Shown piece by piece: positions 35,446-47,087 of a stretch of 64,000 nucleotides of DNA. The translations under genes and the position numbers were made by a program. The notes under the pieces were generated by a model that worked only from the letters and a program-made list of their open reading frames with translations, did not search any database and had not been told where the DNA came from. Origin of the DNA: Demequina globuliformis (GTDB taxonomy: Bacteria > Actinomycetota > Actinomycetes > Actinomycetales > Demequinaceae); contig NZ_BBRG01000002.1 in the NCBI RefSeq assembly GCF_000975155.1, forward strand, positions 186,001-250,000, in the 5' to 3' direction. The first letter of the stretch is position 1. Each line of letters begins with the position of its first letter.

Positions 35446-36593
35446 TAGGCGCGCTCCCCCTTCATGACGGAGATGAAACGATCGAACAGGTAGGAGGCGT
35501 CGTGCGGTCCAGCCGCGGCCTCGGGGTGGTACTGCACGCTGAAGGCAGGCAGGTCAAGGCACTCCAGGCCCTCAACGACGTCGTCGTTCAGGCACACGTG
35601 GCTCACCTTGACGCGGCCGTAGCCGGCAGGCGACTCGCTTTCGCCGTCCAGGGGTGCGTCGACGGCGAAGCCGTGGTTATGGGCCGTGACTTCAACCTTG
35701 CCTGTGGTGCGGTCCATGACGGGCTGGTTGATCCCACGGTGGCCAAACTGCAGCTTGTAGGTGCCGTAGCCGAGCGCGCGGCCCAGCATCTGGTTGCCAA
35801 AGCAGATGCCAAAGAAGGGCACCTTGGCGTCGAGCACCTTGCGCAGCTGGTCCACCGCGTGTGTCGCGGCGGCGGGGTCACCGGGGCCATTAGAAAAGAA
35901 CACGCCGTCGGGGTTCTCGGCGAGGATCTGCTCTGCGGTCCACGAGGACGGCACCACGGTGACGCGGATGCCGCGCTCGGACATCATGCGTGGGGTGTTG
36001 GCCTTGATGCCAAGGTCAACCGCGACCACATCGGCAACGTGCTCGACACCCTCGGCGGGCTCGACCACGTAGGCCTCGGTGACGGAGACCTCGTCGGCCA
36101 GGTGGGCGCCCGACATTTCGGCGCCGGCCGTGACGCGCTCCACGAGTTCCTCGGTGGGGACACGTGCACCGTCCCGCACCAGCGCGTCGCCGCTGAAAAT
36201 GCCTGCGCGCATCACGCCCTCGCGCAGGATCCGCGTGAGCTGCCTGGTGTCGATGCCGGAGATCCCGACAATGCCCTGGGCGACCAGGTCATCGTCTAGC
36301 GTGCGCTGGGATCGCCAGTTGGAGGGGCGGCGTGCGGGGTCGCGCACGACGTAGCCGGCGACCCAGATCTGGCGGGACTCGTCGTCCTCATCGTTGACGC
36401 CGGTGTTGCCGATGTGTGGTGCCGTCATGACCACGATCTGACGGTGGTAACTGGGGTCGGTCAGCGTCTCCTGGTAGCCGGTCATGCCGGTGTTGAAGAC
36501 GATCTCTCCCAGAGTCTGGCCGGTCGCGCCATAGGCGGCGCCGTCAAACGTCCGGCCGTCCTCGAGGACGAGGACCGCGGGGGTGTCACTCAC
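35445..36593 (-). CDS. carA: Carbamoyl-phosphate synthase small subunit
   Basis: Class I glutamine amidotransferase feeding ammonia to CarB. 382 aa: N-terminal CPSase domain ([18 protein letters not shown]) and the GATase domain with nucleophile C264 (GICFGNQ) and the catalytic His/Glu in YHPE. GTG at 36593 overlaps the pyrC stop by 4 nt. Confidence 0.97.
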   Translation of the reverse strand: MSDTPAVLVLEDGRTFDGAAYGATGQTLGEIVFNTGMTGYQETLTDPSYHRQIVVMTAPHIGNTGVNDEDDESRQIWVAGYVVRDPARRPSNWRSQRTLDDDLVAQGIVGISGIDTRQLTRILREGVMRAGIFSGDALVRDGARVPTEELVERVTAGAEMSGAHLADEVSVTEAYVVEPAEGVEHVADVVAVDLGIKANTPRMMSERGIRVTVVPSSWTAEQILAENPDGVFFSNGPGDPAAATHAVDQLRKVLDAKVPFFGICFGNQMLGRALGYGTYKLQFGHRGINQPVMDRTTGKVEVTAHNHGFAVDAPLDGESESPAGYGRVKVSHVCLNDDVVEGLECLDLPAFSVQYHPEAAAGPHDASYLFDRFISVMKGERA

Positions 36594-37889
36594 GCGAATG
36601 CTCCTTCAAACGAAACGTCAAGATACGTGGGGCGGCCGCGCAGGAAGGTGGCGACGGCGCGTCCCGGAAGTTCAATCCCGCCAAAGGGCGAGTTGTTGGA
36701 CCGTGAGGCAGTGGCAGACGGTTCGACCGTCCACGCCGCTGCGGGGTCCACGAGGGTGATGTTGGCTGGCTCGCCGACTTCCAGCGGGCGACCGTGCTCG
36801 GCATCACGGCCGATGCTCGCTGGGGTGGTCGACATGACTCGCGCCACGTCGCGCCACGACAGGGCGCCCGTGTCCACCATGGTCTTTTGCACAATGCCTA
36901 GGGCGGTCTCGAGCCCGATCATCCCCATCGCGGCGGCGCCCCACTCGCAGTCCTTGTCCTCATCGGGGTGCGGGGCGTGGTCGGTGGCGACCACGTCGAT
37001 GGTGCCGTCGGCCAAGCCGGCGCGTACAGCATCCACATCCTCCTGAGTACGTAGCGGCGGGTTCACCTTGAAGCGGGGGTCGTAACCGCGCACCGACTCG
37101 TCCGTGAGGAGCAGGTGGTGCGGCATGACTTCCGCCGTGACGTCGATGCCCTTGGCCTTGGCCCAGCGGATGATGTCGACTGAGCCCGCCGTGGACAGGT
37201 GGCACACGTGCAGGCGCGACCCGACGTGGCCGGCCAGCAGCACGTCGCGGGCGATGATCGATTCCTCGGCGACCGCGGGCCAGCCGGCCAGTCCCAGCTC
37301 TGCGGAGACGAGGCCCTCGTGCATCTGCGCGCCCTCGGTCAGGCGGGGGTCCTGTGCGTGCTGCGCGATCACGCCGTCAAAGGTCTTCACGTATTCGAGC
37401 GCCCGGCGCATCAGGACGGGGTCGTGGACACACTTGCCGTCGTCGCTGAACATCCGCACCTGGGCGCGCGAGTTCGCCATGGCGCCCATCTCGGACAATT
37501 GCGTGCCTTCGAGGCCGACCGTGACCGCACCCACAGGAAACACGTCGACGAGGCCCACCTCGCGGCCGCGGGAGGCCACGAGCTCCACCACACCTGCGGT
37601 GTCCGCGGTGGGCGTGGTGTTGGCCATGGCGTGGATGGCGACAAAGCCGCCCTGGGCTGCGGAACGCGAGCCGGTCTCGATGGTCTCCGCGTCCTCCCGC
37701 CCAGGCTCGCGCAGGTGAGTATGGATGTCCACCAAACCGGGAAGGGCAACCAGTCCGGAGGCGTCGAGCGTACGGGCGCCAGCCGGGGCATCGGCCCTAT
37801 CCAAGGACGCGATGCGTCCGTCGACAATCACGAGGTCGGCGGTGGTGTCGCCATACAGCGACGCATTCTCAATGACGATGGCGGCCGTG

Positions 37890-37897
<8 letters not shown>
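36590..37897 (-). CDS. pyrC: Dihydroorotase
   Basis: Third UMP step, zinc-dependent ring closure. 435 aa with [10 protein letters not shown] (metal His pair), [16 protein letters not shown], and ATDHAPH carrying the catalytic Asp. GTG at 37897 (start [13 protein letters not shown]) overlaps the pyrB stop by 8 nt; the longer frame upstream is out-of-frame pyrB. Class I, active without needing PyrB, judging from the intact metal ligands. Confidence 0.96.
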
Positions 37898-39903
<2,006 letters not shown>

Positions 39904-39942
39904 CTTGTCCTCCGCGCCCGGGCGCTATCGCGGCGGGTGCAC

Positions 39943-40368
39943 TTATGCCGGCTCAGAACCCATCGCGGGGGCCTCGCGGGCAATGCGGCCCAATACTCCG
40001 TTGATGAAGCGGGGGGAGTCATCCGTCGAGAGGTCGCTGGCAAGCGAGACGGCCTCGTCGATGGCCACAGCCGGGGCGACTTCATCGTTGAACAGCAGTT
40101 CCCAAGCGCCAATGCGCAGGAGGTTGCGGTCCACCGCGGGCATCCGGTCAATGTCCCAGTCAGGTGCGGCGTCGATGATCAGCGCGTCGATTTCGCGGCG
40201 GCGTGCGAGGACGCCCCGCACGATCTCCTGCGAGTACGGCGGCAGTGGGGTCTCGCGCCCCGAGTTCACCAGGCGCTCTTCCAGCGCCTGAGCGAGGGGC
40301 ATCTTGCGCTGCTCGGCCTCGAAGAGGAGGTCGAGGGCGCGCTTGCGGGCTTTGGTGCGGGCGCTCAC
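39943..40368 (-). CDS. nusB: Transcription antitermination factor NusB
   Basis: All-alpha RNA-binding protein for rRNA antitermination with NusE/S10 at boxA. 141 aa; starts ARTKARKRALDLLFEAEQR and ends VSLASDLSTDDSPRFINGVLGRIA, both diagnostic. Overlaps efp by 1 nt. Confidence 0.96.
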   Translation of the reverse strand: MSARTKARKRALDLLFEAEQRKMPLAQALEERLVNSGRETPLPPYSQEIVRGVLARRREIDALIIDAAPDWDIDRMPAVDRNLLRIGAWELLFNDEVAPAVAIDEAVSLASDLSTDDSPRFINGVLGRIAREAPAMGSEPA

Positions 40369-40931
40369 TAGTCGTTCACGCGGCCGAGGTAGTCACCCGA
40401 CTCGGTGTTGACCTTGACGCGGGTTCCCTGCTCGAGGAACAGCGGCACCTGGATCTCCTTGCCGGTCTCCAGGGTGGCGGGCTTGGTGCCACCGGAGGAA
40501 CGGTCGCCCTGCAGGCCGGGCTCGGTGTAGGTCACCTCGAGCACCACGGACGCGGGCAGCTCAAGGAAGATGGGGTTGCCGTTGTGCGAGCCGACCGTGG
40601 CCTTCTCGTTCTCCAGCAGGTAGTCGGTGGCGTTGCCCATGACCTCGGGGCTGATGGTGACCTGGTCAAACGTGTTCGGGTCCATGAAGACGAAGCCCGT
40701 GCCGTCGTTGTACAGGTACTGCATGTCGCGGCGGTCAACGGTCTCGGTCTCGACCTTGGCGCCGGCGTTGAAGGTCTTGTCGACAACCTTGCCGCTCAGG
40801 ACGTTCTTCATCTTGGTGCGGACGAACGCGCCGCCCTTGCCCGGCTTCACGTGCTGGAACTCGATGACGGTCCAGAGGTTGCCGTCAATGTTGAGCACGG
40901 TGCCGTTCTTGATGTCGTTCGAAGTCGCCAC
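40368..40931 (-). CDS. efp: Translation elongation factor P
   Basis: Relieves ribosome stalling at polyproline. 187 aa with the tip loop [10 protein letters not shown] carrying K32; no modification enzymes are in the window. The three beta-barrel domains are full length, ending [14 protein letters not shown] at 40931; a TAGAAT box at 40980-40975 lies in the gap after aroQ, so efp-nusB probably has its own promoter. Confidence 0.97.
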   Translation of the reverse strand: MATSNDIKNGTVLNIDGNLWTVIEFQHVKPGKGGAFVRTKMKNVLSGKVVDKTFNAGAKVETETVDRRDMQYLYNDGTGFVFMDPNTFDQVTISPEVMGNATDYLLENEKATVGSHNGNPIFLELPASVVLEVTYTEPGLQGDRSSGGTKPATLETGKEIQVPLFLEQGTRVKVNTESGDYLGRVND

Positions 40932-40974
40932 GGGTGTTGTCCTGTCGTTGAAGTCTGTTGTTGAACCGCAGACA

Positions 40975-40980
40975 ATTCTA
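40975..40980 (-). promoter_or_regulatory. -10 box of efp
   Basis: TAGAAT on the minus strand, 43 nt before the efp start, in the 60-nt gap after aroQ. No clear -35. Confidence 0.4.
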
Positions 40981-40991
40981 GCGGAACGCCC

Positions 40992-41429
40992 TCACGCGCC
41001 CGCGACTGCCGCAAGCGCGAGCCGGTAAGAGTCCGTGCCGAATCCCGCGATAGTGCCCGTCGCCACCCCGGAGACCACCGACGTGTGACGAAACTCCTCT
41101 CGCGCGTGCGGATTAGTGAGGTGCACCTCGACCAGCGGCAAGCCAGCGCCGGTGACCATCGCACAGGCATCACGCAGCGCGTAGCTGTAGTGCGTGAACG
41201 CCGCAGGATTGAGGATCACGGCCCACTCGGAGTCCACCGCCTCGTGCATCCATCCGACCAACTCTGACTCATCGTTGGTCTGGCGCATCACTACCTCGAG
41301 ACCGCGCTCCGCGCCCCACTGCATCGCAAGCGCCGCGAGCTCCTCGTACGGGGTACTGCCGTACTTGTCGGGTTCGCGGGTGCCCAGGCGGTTGAGGTTG
41401 GGGCCGTTGGCGATGAGGACGGTCGTCAT
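40992..41429 (-). CDS. aroQ: Type II 3-dehydroquinate dehydratase
   Basis: Third shikimate step. 145 aa, dodecamer-type enzyme with GPNLNRLGTREPDKYG (catalytic Arg and Tyr 23), ILNPAAFTHYS and VEVHLTNPHAREEFRHTS (catalytic His). ATG at 41429 lies 7 nt after a TAGGCT box that includes the aroB stop; no Shine-Dalgarno. Confidence 0.96.
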   Translation of the reverse strand: MTTVLIANGPNLNRLGTREPDKYGSTPYEELAALAMQWGAERGLEVVMRQTNDESELVGWMHEAVDSEWAVILNPAAFTHYSYALRDACAMVTGAGLPLVEVHLTNPHAREEFRHTSVVSGVATGTIAGFGTDSYRLALAAVAGA

Positions 41430-41436
41430 GGGTGCC

Positions 41437-41442
41437 AGCCTA
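41437..41442 (-). promoter_or_regulatory. -10 box of aroQ, containing the aroB stop codon
   Basis: TAGGCT on the minus strand; TAG is the aroB stop. It ends 7 nt before the aroQ ATG. Predicts a leaderless aroQ message. Confidence 0.45.
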
Positions 41443-42558
41443 GAGTGCGATGGCTCCCCCGCGCACGGGTGCGCTGGAGACCGCGTCGTAAGCGCCGAGC
41501 AGCAGCACGGGGTCAGGGCCTTCGAGGCGTACGGGGTTGCCGATCCCCTGCAGCACTACGAAGCGCAGCAGGTCACCGCGAGTCTTCTTGTCGCGCTTCA
41601 TGGCGGTGTGCAGGGCGTCCCAGCGCTCAGCGGGATACGTGATTGGCAGGCCCAGCGAGGTCAGGATGCTGCGGTGGCGCTCCACGGAGTCCTCGTCCAA
41701 CCTGCCGGCTAGGTGTCCGAGTTCAGCGGCGAACACCATGCCAACGGAGACCGCGGCGCCGTGACGCCACTGGTAGCGCTCGGTGTACTCGATCGCATGC
41801 CCAAAGGTGTGGCCGTAGTTGAGGATCTCCCGTAGGTGCGATTCCTTGAGGTCGGCAGCGACCACGGTCGCCTTGACCTGGATCTTGCGCGCGATGAGTT
41901 CCTCAAGCACGGTCAGGGCTTCTTCGGTGAGGTCGGCGGCCTTCAGCTGCTCGGCGTGCGCCTCGACCAGGTCCAAAATGCCGGTGTCGGCGATGAAGCC
42001 ACCCTTGACCACTTCCGCGAGTCCGGCCACACGGTCGTTCGCTGGCAGTGTCTGCAACGTGTCCAGGTCACACCACACGCTCAACGGTTCATGAAACGCG
42101 CCCACGAGGTTCTTACCCTCGTTGGTGTTGATGCCCGTCTTGCCGCCCACGGCGGCGTCGACCATCCCGAGCACGGTAGTCGGCATTTGGATGACGCCCA
42201 CGCCCCGCAACCAACTTGCTGCCACGAACCCTGCGAGGTCGGTGACTGCTCCCCCGCCCATGCCAATCACGACATCGGACCTCGTAAAGTCCGATTTCCC
42301 CAACACCTGCCAGCAGAACGCGGCGACCTCGGCAGTCTTGCCTGCCTCGGCATCGGGCACCTCGGCGACCACGGGCGTGCGGCCCGTGGCCTCGATGCGG
42401 GCCCGGAGGACGTCAGCGCGCTCGCGCAGCGGCGCAGAATGAACAATGAGCACGCGCTTGGCCGCATCCGGAATGGACTGCACGGCGGGCTCGATCAGTT
42501 GAGAGCCGACCGTGACGGTGTAGGGAGCGGCGCCGTTGACTTCGATGCTGCGCGTCAT
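41440..42558 (-). CDS. aroB: 3-dehydroquinate synthase
   Basis: Second shikimate step, NAD- and zinc-dependent. 372 aa with GGGAVTDLAGFVAASWLRG, PTTVLGMVDAAVGGKTGIN, and the zinc ligands in NYGHTFGHAIEY. ATG at 42558 overlaps the aroK stop by 4 nt and starts at the conserved MTRSIEVNG; upstream in-frame sequence is antisense-like aroK and rejected. Confidence 0.96.
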   Translation of the reverse strand: MTRSIEVNGAAPYTVTVGSQLIEPAVQSIPDAAKRVLIVHSAPLRERADVLRARIEATGRTPVVAEVPDAEAGKTAEVAAFCWQVLGKSDFTRSDVVIGMGGGAVTDLAGFVAASWLRGVGVIQMPTTVLGMVDAAVGGKTGINTNEGKNLVGAFHEPLSVWCDLDTLQTLPANDRVAGLAEVVKGGFIADTGILDLVEAHAEQLKAADLTEEALTVLEELIARKIQVKATVVAADLKESHLREILNYGHTFGHAIEYTERYQWRHGAAVSVGMVFAAELGHLAGRLDEDSVERHRSILTSLGLPITYPAERWDALHTAMKRDKKTRGDLLRFVVLQGIGNPVRLEGPDPVLLLGAYDAVSSAPVRGGAIAL

Positions 42559-43079
42559 GCGGGTGCCTCCGTTTGCTCGATCATCTCCGCCACTTGTTCT
42601 GGCGTGAGGTTGTCTGTGGTGACGCTCTCTGTGGCGAGCGCCTCGTAGATGGGCCGGCGGGCATCCATCAACGCGAGCCACTGCTGGCGCGGGTTGCCGA
42701 GCAGGAGCGGGCGGGACTTGTTGAGGCCCACGCGCGGGCTGGCGGCTTTGAGGGACACGTCGAGGAAGACGATGCGGGTGCCGGCCGCGGCGGCAGCCTT
42801 GAGCCGGTCCTGGGTTGCGTCACGCAGGATCGCTCCCCCACCCAGCGACAGAATGCCGTCGTGCTCGCCGAGTGCGGCAGCGACAGCCTGCTCCTCGAGG
42901 TCGCGGAAGGCGTCCTCGCCGTCCTCGAGGAAGATGTCGGGGATCGTCTTGCCCGCACGCTCTGCGATGTCCTCATCGGTGTCGCGCCACGGCAACCCCG
43001 TCGAGCGAGCAAGCACCTTTCCCACGGAGGTCTTTCCGGACCCGGGTGGGCCCATGAGAACAATCCTGGGGGCGGCCAT
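42555..43079 (-). CDS. aroK: Shikimate kinase
   Basis: Fifth shikimate step. 174 aa with P-loop GPPGSGKTSVG, the shikimate-binding DTDEDIAERAGKTI, and GGGAI. Overlaps aroC by 1 nt and aroB by 4 nt. Confidence 0.96.
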   Translation of the reverse strand: MAAPRIVLMGPPGSGKTSVGKVLARSTGLPWRDTDEDIAERAGKTIPDIFLEDGEDAFRDLEEQAVAAALGEHDGILSLGGGAILRDATQDRLKAAAAAGTRIVFLDVSLKAASPRVGLNKSRPLLLGNPRQQWLALMDARRPIYEALATESVTTDNLTPEQVAEMIEQTEAPA

Positions 43080-44263
43080 TAGCGCAGGTGCTCGGGGATC
43101 GCCGCGACGTAGGTCTCAATATTGCGGCGCACCTCCGCGACGGAGTCGCCGCCGAACTTCTCGATCAGTGAGTCGGCGAGCGTAAGCGCGACCATGGCCT
43201 GCGCCACGACTGCGGCGGGCGCAACGGCGCACACGTCCGAGCGCTGGTGAATGGCCTTGGCGGCCTCCCCCGTCTCGGTGTCAATGGTGTCCAGTGCCTT
43301 GGGCACGGTGCTGATGGGCTTCATCGCAGCCGAGACACGCAGCGGTTCGCCGTTGGTCATGCCGCCCTCAACGCCCCCGGCGCGGTTGGTGCGACGAGCG
43401 ACGCCGTCCTCGCGGTACTCGATCTCGTCGTGAGCCTCGGAACCACGACGCCCCGCGGTGCGGAAGCCGTCGCCGACCTCGACGCCCTTGATGGCCTGGA
43501 TGCCCATGAGCGCTGCCGCGAGGCGCGCATCGAGACGGCGGTCCCAGTGCACGTGGCTGCCCAGTCCAACGGGAAGGCCGTAGGCCACGACCTCAACCAC
43601 GCCACCCATGGTGTCGCCTTCTGACTGGCAGGCGTCGATCTCCTTGACCATGCGGGCCGAGGTCTCCTGGTGGTAGCACCGGATGGGGTCGTCGTCGAGT
43701 TGCTGAGTTGCGTCCGCTGGCGGAAGCGGGGCGTCCTCCGGAACGCGGATGGGGCCGACCTGCGTGGTGTGGGCGACGAGGCGCACTCCTGCAGCCTGCT
43801 CGAGGAAGGCTTCCGCGACGGTACCGAGAGCGACGCGGGCGGCAGTTTCGCGGGCCGATGCGCGCTCGAGCACGGGACGGGCGTCGTCAAAGCCGTACTT
43901 GGTCATGCCGACCAGGTCTGCGTGGCCGGGGCGCGGGCGCGTCAGCGCTGCCGCACGTGCACCTGTGAGCTCCGCAGGGTCGACGGGGTCCGCGCTCATC
44001 ACGGTCTCCCACTTGGGCCACTCGGTGTTGCCCACCATGATCGCGACGGGACCACCCTGGCTCACGCCGTGGCGGACACCGCCCAGCAGCGTGACTTGGT
44101 CCTGCTCGAACTTCATACGCGCGCCGCGGCCATAGCCGAGGCGCCTGCGAGCCAGCGCTGCTTGGATGTCAGCCGACGTGAACTCAACCCCTGCGGGGAG
44201 TCCTTCTAGGGTGCCGACGAGTGCGGGTCCGTGAGATTCACCTGCGGTGAGCCATCTGAGCAT
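43079..44263 (-). CDS. aroC: Chorismate synthase
   Basis: Last common aromatic step, needing reduced FMN. 394 aa with [31 protein letters not shown] and [14 protein letters not shown] at 44263 has no Shine-Dalgarno but lies 7 nt after a CACAAT box, suggesting a leaderless aroC-aroK-aroB transcript. It follows the pilus locus directly, with only a hairpin between. Confidence 0.97.
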   Translation of the reverse strand: MLRWLTAGESHGPALVGTLEGLPAGVEFTSADIQAALARRRLGYGRGARMKFEQDQVTLLGGVRHGVSQGGPVAIMVGNTEWPKWETVMSADPVDPAELTGARAAALTRPRPGHADLVGMTKYGFDDARPVLERASARETAARVALGTVAEAFLEQAAGVRLVAHTTQVGPIRVPEDAPLPPADATQQLDDDPIRCYHQETSARMVKEIDACQSEGDTMGGVVEVVAYGLPVGLGSHVHWDRRLDARLAAALMGIQAIKGVEVGDGFRTAGRRGSEAHDEIEYREDGVARRTNRAGGVEGGMTNGEPLRVSAAMKPISTVPKALDTIDTETGEAAKAIHQRSDVCAVAPAAVVAQAMVALTLADSLIEKFGGDSVAEVRRNIETYVAAIPEHLR

Positions 44264-44270
44264 GGCTCAC

Positions 44271-44276
44271 ATTGTG
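44271..44276 (-). promoter_or_regulatory. -10 box of aroC
   Basis: CACAAT on the minus strand, ending 7 nt before the aroC ATG and starting 3 nt after the strong hairpin. No clear -35. Confidence 0.4.
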
Positions 44277-44279
44277 CCA

Positions 44280-44324
44280 GAGGCCTTGCCTCGGGTGACA
44301 CAAGGTCACCCGAGGCAAGGCCTC
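44280..44324 (-). terminator. 20-bp perfect hairpin ending the pilus locus
   Basis: Arms 44280-44299 and 44305-44324 are perfectly complementary over 20 bp with a 5-nt loop. It lies 23 nt after the pilO stop and just before the aroC promoter. No U-run follows, but stem length and position argue for a terminator insulating aro genes from pil transcription. Confidence 0.65.
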
Positions 44325-44347
44325 GCGTTCGGCTCAGTCCTGGGGGA

Positions 44348-45223
44348 CTATGCGGCCTCGCTCTCTTCGAGGCCATCGAGCGGCTCAAACGCGTTGTCTA
44401 CACCACCACCGGTGTACACCGGCAACCCACCGTCTTCGTCCGCAGGGAAGGAGCGCTCGGGATCGATCAGCGAGAACACTAGGCCGGAGACCTGAACCGA
44501 CCAATCTTGTTCCGTGAGTTCAGGTCGGCCAGGCGTCTCCTCCGACACCGTCGCCATACCGACCGTCAAGTTGGTGACAGTGAAGAACCTCTCGAGCTGC
44601 GTGTTCATCGCTTCGATGAGATCCAACACCGCTTCCGGGTCACCTTCAGTCGTGAAGGTCACCGGAATCCCGTAGAGACCCTCGAATGGCGGCTCCTCCG
44701 GCAACGGCTCGGACGGCGTCGTAGGCTCAGTGCCCTCGCCCTCGCCCGTCGGAGCAGTTGACGGCTCGGGGCTAGGGGATGGAGACGGCTCCGCGTCCGA
44801 GCCCTCTTCCGCGCCCTCGCCTTCCTCGTCGAGCGGACTTGGCGGCTCGAACTCACCCAAAGCAAGCGGGTCCACCACGGTCGCACGGCCGTATGTCACG
44901 TCGATGAGCGGAAGTTCGGCATCCGCGAGTTGGTTGTGCAGTAGTCGTTCGAAGTCGGCTTGCTCAATGCGCGGCGGGAGGTCCAGCGAGATCTTGGCGA
45001 TTTCCTCACGCCAGCCCGGAACTTCCTGTTCTAGCGCCTGCATCTGCTGGATCTTCAGTTCGAGAAGGTCATTCTCCTCGCGTGCGAACTCGGCATCCTC
45101 TCGCGCCGTGGATGCCTGGTCCAGTTGTGGTGAGATCAGAAAGAAGTACGCGAGTGCTGCGAGAACCACTGCCCCAAGGATGGTCATCGTGAGGAGGACA
45201 CCGTTGCTACCTTGCTTGCCCAT
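44348..45223 (-). CDS. pilO: Type IV pilus assembly protein PilO-like
   Basis: 291 aa: one N-terminal membrane helix (VLLTMTILGAVVLAALAYFFLI), a coiled coil (residues 35-70), then the two-part ferredoxin-like fold of PilO, split by a 50-residue acidic, Ser/Pro/Glu-rich low-complexity linker (about 125-180). It would form the inner-membrane alignment complex with PilM and PilN. The linker is unusual. Last gene of the locus; its ATG overlaps the pilN stop by 1 nt. Assignment rests on context and topology more than on motifs. Confidence 0.7.
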   Translation of the reverse strand: MGKQGSNGVLLTMTILGAVVLAALAYFFLISPQLDQASTAREDAEFAREENDLLELKIQQMQALEQEVPGWREEIAKISLDLPPRIEQADFERLLHNQLADAELPLIDVTYGRATVVDPLALGEFEPPSPLDEEGEGAEEGSDAEPSPSPSPEPSTAPTGEGEGTEPTTPSEPLPEEPPFEGLYGIPVTFTTEGDPEAVLDLIEAMNTQLERFFTVTNLTVGMATVSEETPGRPELTEQDWSVQVSGLVFSLIDPERSFPADEDGGLPVYTGGGVDNAFEPLDGLEESEAA

Positions 45224-45951
45224 CAGTTCTGCTCCTCATTCGCTTCGCCGGCGTTGTCTTCCAAGAGTTCCGGCGGCACCTCTGTTTGCGCTGTTTCCAC
45301 GCGACCGGATAGCGCGTTGAAAGTAATCCGGGTGGCTCCCGCGTACTCCCAATAGAAGACATCGCTATCTGCACTGCTTTGTATCTGGCTGCTGTCAATC
45401 CAGGTGTCCTGATAGCCAGACAGCGCATCGATCGAGTCGACGAGGTCAGCGGGTGCCAGTGGCTCGAGCGATCGTCCCACAAACGCGACGGTGCCCATGT
45501 CGAGGGAGCCGAAGACAGTTCCGTCGTCACCGGCGGCACTGTACGGAGTCGCCTGTGTCACCTGCATCGATGTCCACTGAATATCGTCCGGCATCGCAGC
45601 ATTCAGGCCTGCCAACTGCGTTGCCCAGTCAATGTCGGTGAGGCCCGCCCAGGCGCGGGCGTTGTAGGAGTTTTCCCGCTGTGCTTGCACATCGTTGATG
45701 TAGTCATAGGACGCGAGTTCTGTCACCAGTTGCGGACGACGCGCCTGCTCCTGGGCAAGTTCATCCTCGGCGGCGACACGGGTCGTAAAGGAGTACACGT
45801 AAGCCCCGGCGAGTAGCAGGAGGAACACGACGAAACCAGCAAAGATTCCGATGCGTGCCCTGCCCTGGCTTCGCCGCTGCGCAATCTCCGGTGGGAGCAG
45901 GTTGACCTGTGCCGTTGACGCAGCACCCACACTCTGAGAGACGGGGTTCAT
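45223..45951 (-). CDS. pilN: Type IV pilus assembly protein PilN-like
   Basis: 242 aa. The N terminus holds VNLLPPEIAQRRSQ, the conserved INLLP motif that docks into PilM, followed by one membrane helix (IGIFAGFVVFLLLLAGAYVY), a coiled coil and a periplasm-side domain. Overlaps pilM by 4 nt, the normal pilM-pilN-pilO order. Confidence 0.82.
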   Translation of the reverse strand: MNPVSQSVGAASTAQVNLLPPEIAQRRSQGRARIGIFAGFVVFLLLLAGAYVYSFTTRVAAEDELAQEQARRPQLVTELASYDYINDVQAQRENSYNARAWAGLTDIDWATQLAGLNAAMPDDIQWTSMQVTQATPYSAAGDDGTVFGSLDMGTVAFVGRSLEPLAPADLVDSIDALSGYQDTWIDSSQIQSSADSDVFYWEYAGATRITFNALSGRVETAQTEVPPELLEDNAGEANEEQN

Positions 45952-47012
45952 GAGATTTCTCCAAACGCGAGGCCGACAGCGATAGCCATCTGAGCCTCTC
46001 GGCCCTGAATAGCGGCGGCATTCATCTTCTTGCCGACGGAGAGCCTGGTCATCGGGCCTCCAAAACTCACCGGCAGTCGAGTCGCACTTGCAAGGTACTG
46101 CCCCAAGCCGTTCAGAAGGGCTCCTCCACCCGTGATCACGATGCCGTCAATTGCGGTGCCGGGGTTGTTGGAGGAGAAGAACACGAAGGTGTTGCGGACA
46201 GAGTCGACGAGGGAGCGAACCGACTGACCCAGAGCTTCCTGTGCCGCGACATACTCGGGGGCGACCGCAGGGGCGCCAAACCCTAGACTCCGCTTAATCT
46301 CGTCAGCTTGTTGCGCGCCCACCTGCGTCGCAGCCGCCACCGCATCCGTGACGTCTTGGCCGCCAGCTGGGAGAATTCTCGCCATCCGCGGCTGCCCCTG
46401 CTGGGCAATGATGACGGTCGTGATCTTTGCACCGATGTCGACAAACGCAACATTGCGCTGGGCGACCTCCGGGGTGAGCTGACACCTCAGTAGCGCGAAC
46501 GCACTGAGGTCGACCATCGTTGGCCGTAATCCGGCGTTTTCGACAGCAAGCAGATTCTGGGAAACCGTCGACTTTGGCGCCGCGACGAGCATGCCACGCA
46601 GCAGTTTGACTGATTCTCCGTCGCGCTCAGCCGTGGGATAGAAGTCAAGCATTGCCTCGTCGGGAGACATCGGCAACAGTTCCTGTACCTGGTACGGGAG
46701 TGAGCCCTTGAGCTGAGCCATCGGGAGCGAGGGAACGTCGACCTCACGCACGACTACGTTCGCGGACCCAAGACCGACGGTGACGTCCTTCGTGGCGATC
46801 TTTGCTGCGCTGACGGCCGATTTGATCGCGGCGCCCACAGCTGAAACATCCACAACCTCACCGCCTTGGACCAGTCCAGTCGGGAGTGCTTGTTCCCCAT
46901 AGGCGGTCAGCGTTCCCGCGGTTCCCACTGCCGTGCTCTTGCCTGAGAACTCAACCTCACAGACACGCACGTGCGTGGCTCCGATGTCGAGCCCTACCCT
47001 CTTGATTGCCAC
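45948..47012 (-). CDS. pilM: Type IV pilus assembly protein PilM
   Basis: Actin-like cytoplasmic ATPase, 354 aa, that binds PilN and links the motor to the membrane complex. GLDIGATHVRVCEVE is phosphate loop 1, FVDIGAKITTVII phosphate loop 2 and ITGGGALLNGLGQYL the adenosine motif. GTG at 47012 has GAGGGAG upstream; a 75-nt gap separates it from pilD. Confidence 0.92.
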   Translation of the reverse strand: MAIKRVGLDIGATHVRVCEVEFSGKSTAVGTAGTLTAYGEQALPTGLVQGGEVVDVSAVGAAIKSAVSAAKIATKDVTVGLGSANVVVREVDVPSLPMAQLKGSLPYQVQELLPMSPDEAMLDFYPTAERDGESVKLLRGMLVAAPKSTVSQNLLAVENAGLRPTMVDLSAFALLRCQLTPEVAQRNVAFVDIGAKITTVIIAQQGQPRMARILPAGGQDVTDAVAAATQVGAQQADEIKRSLGFGAPAVAPEYVAAQEALGQSVRSLVDSVRNTFVFFSSNNPGTAIDGIVITGGGALLNGLGQYLASATRLPVSFGGPMTRLSVGKKMNAAAIQGREAQMAIAVGLAFGEIS

Positions 47013-47087
47013 GTTTCTCCCTCGTTCATCACAGCAACTTCCGTTCTATCGGCGCATTGGCGCGCTCGCTGAACTCCCTCTGCGTCG

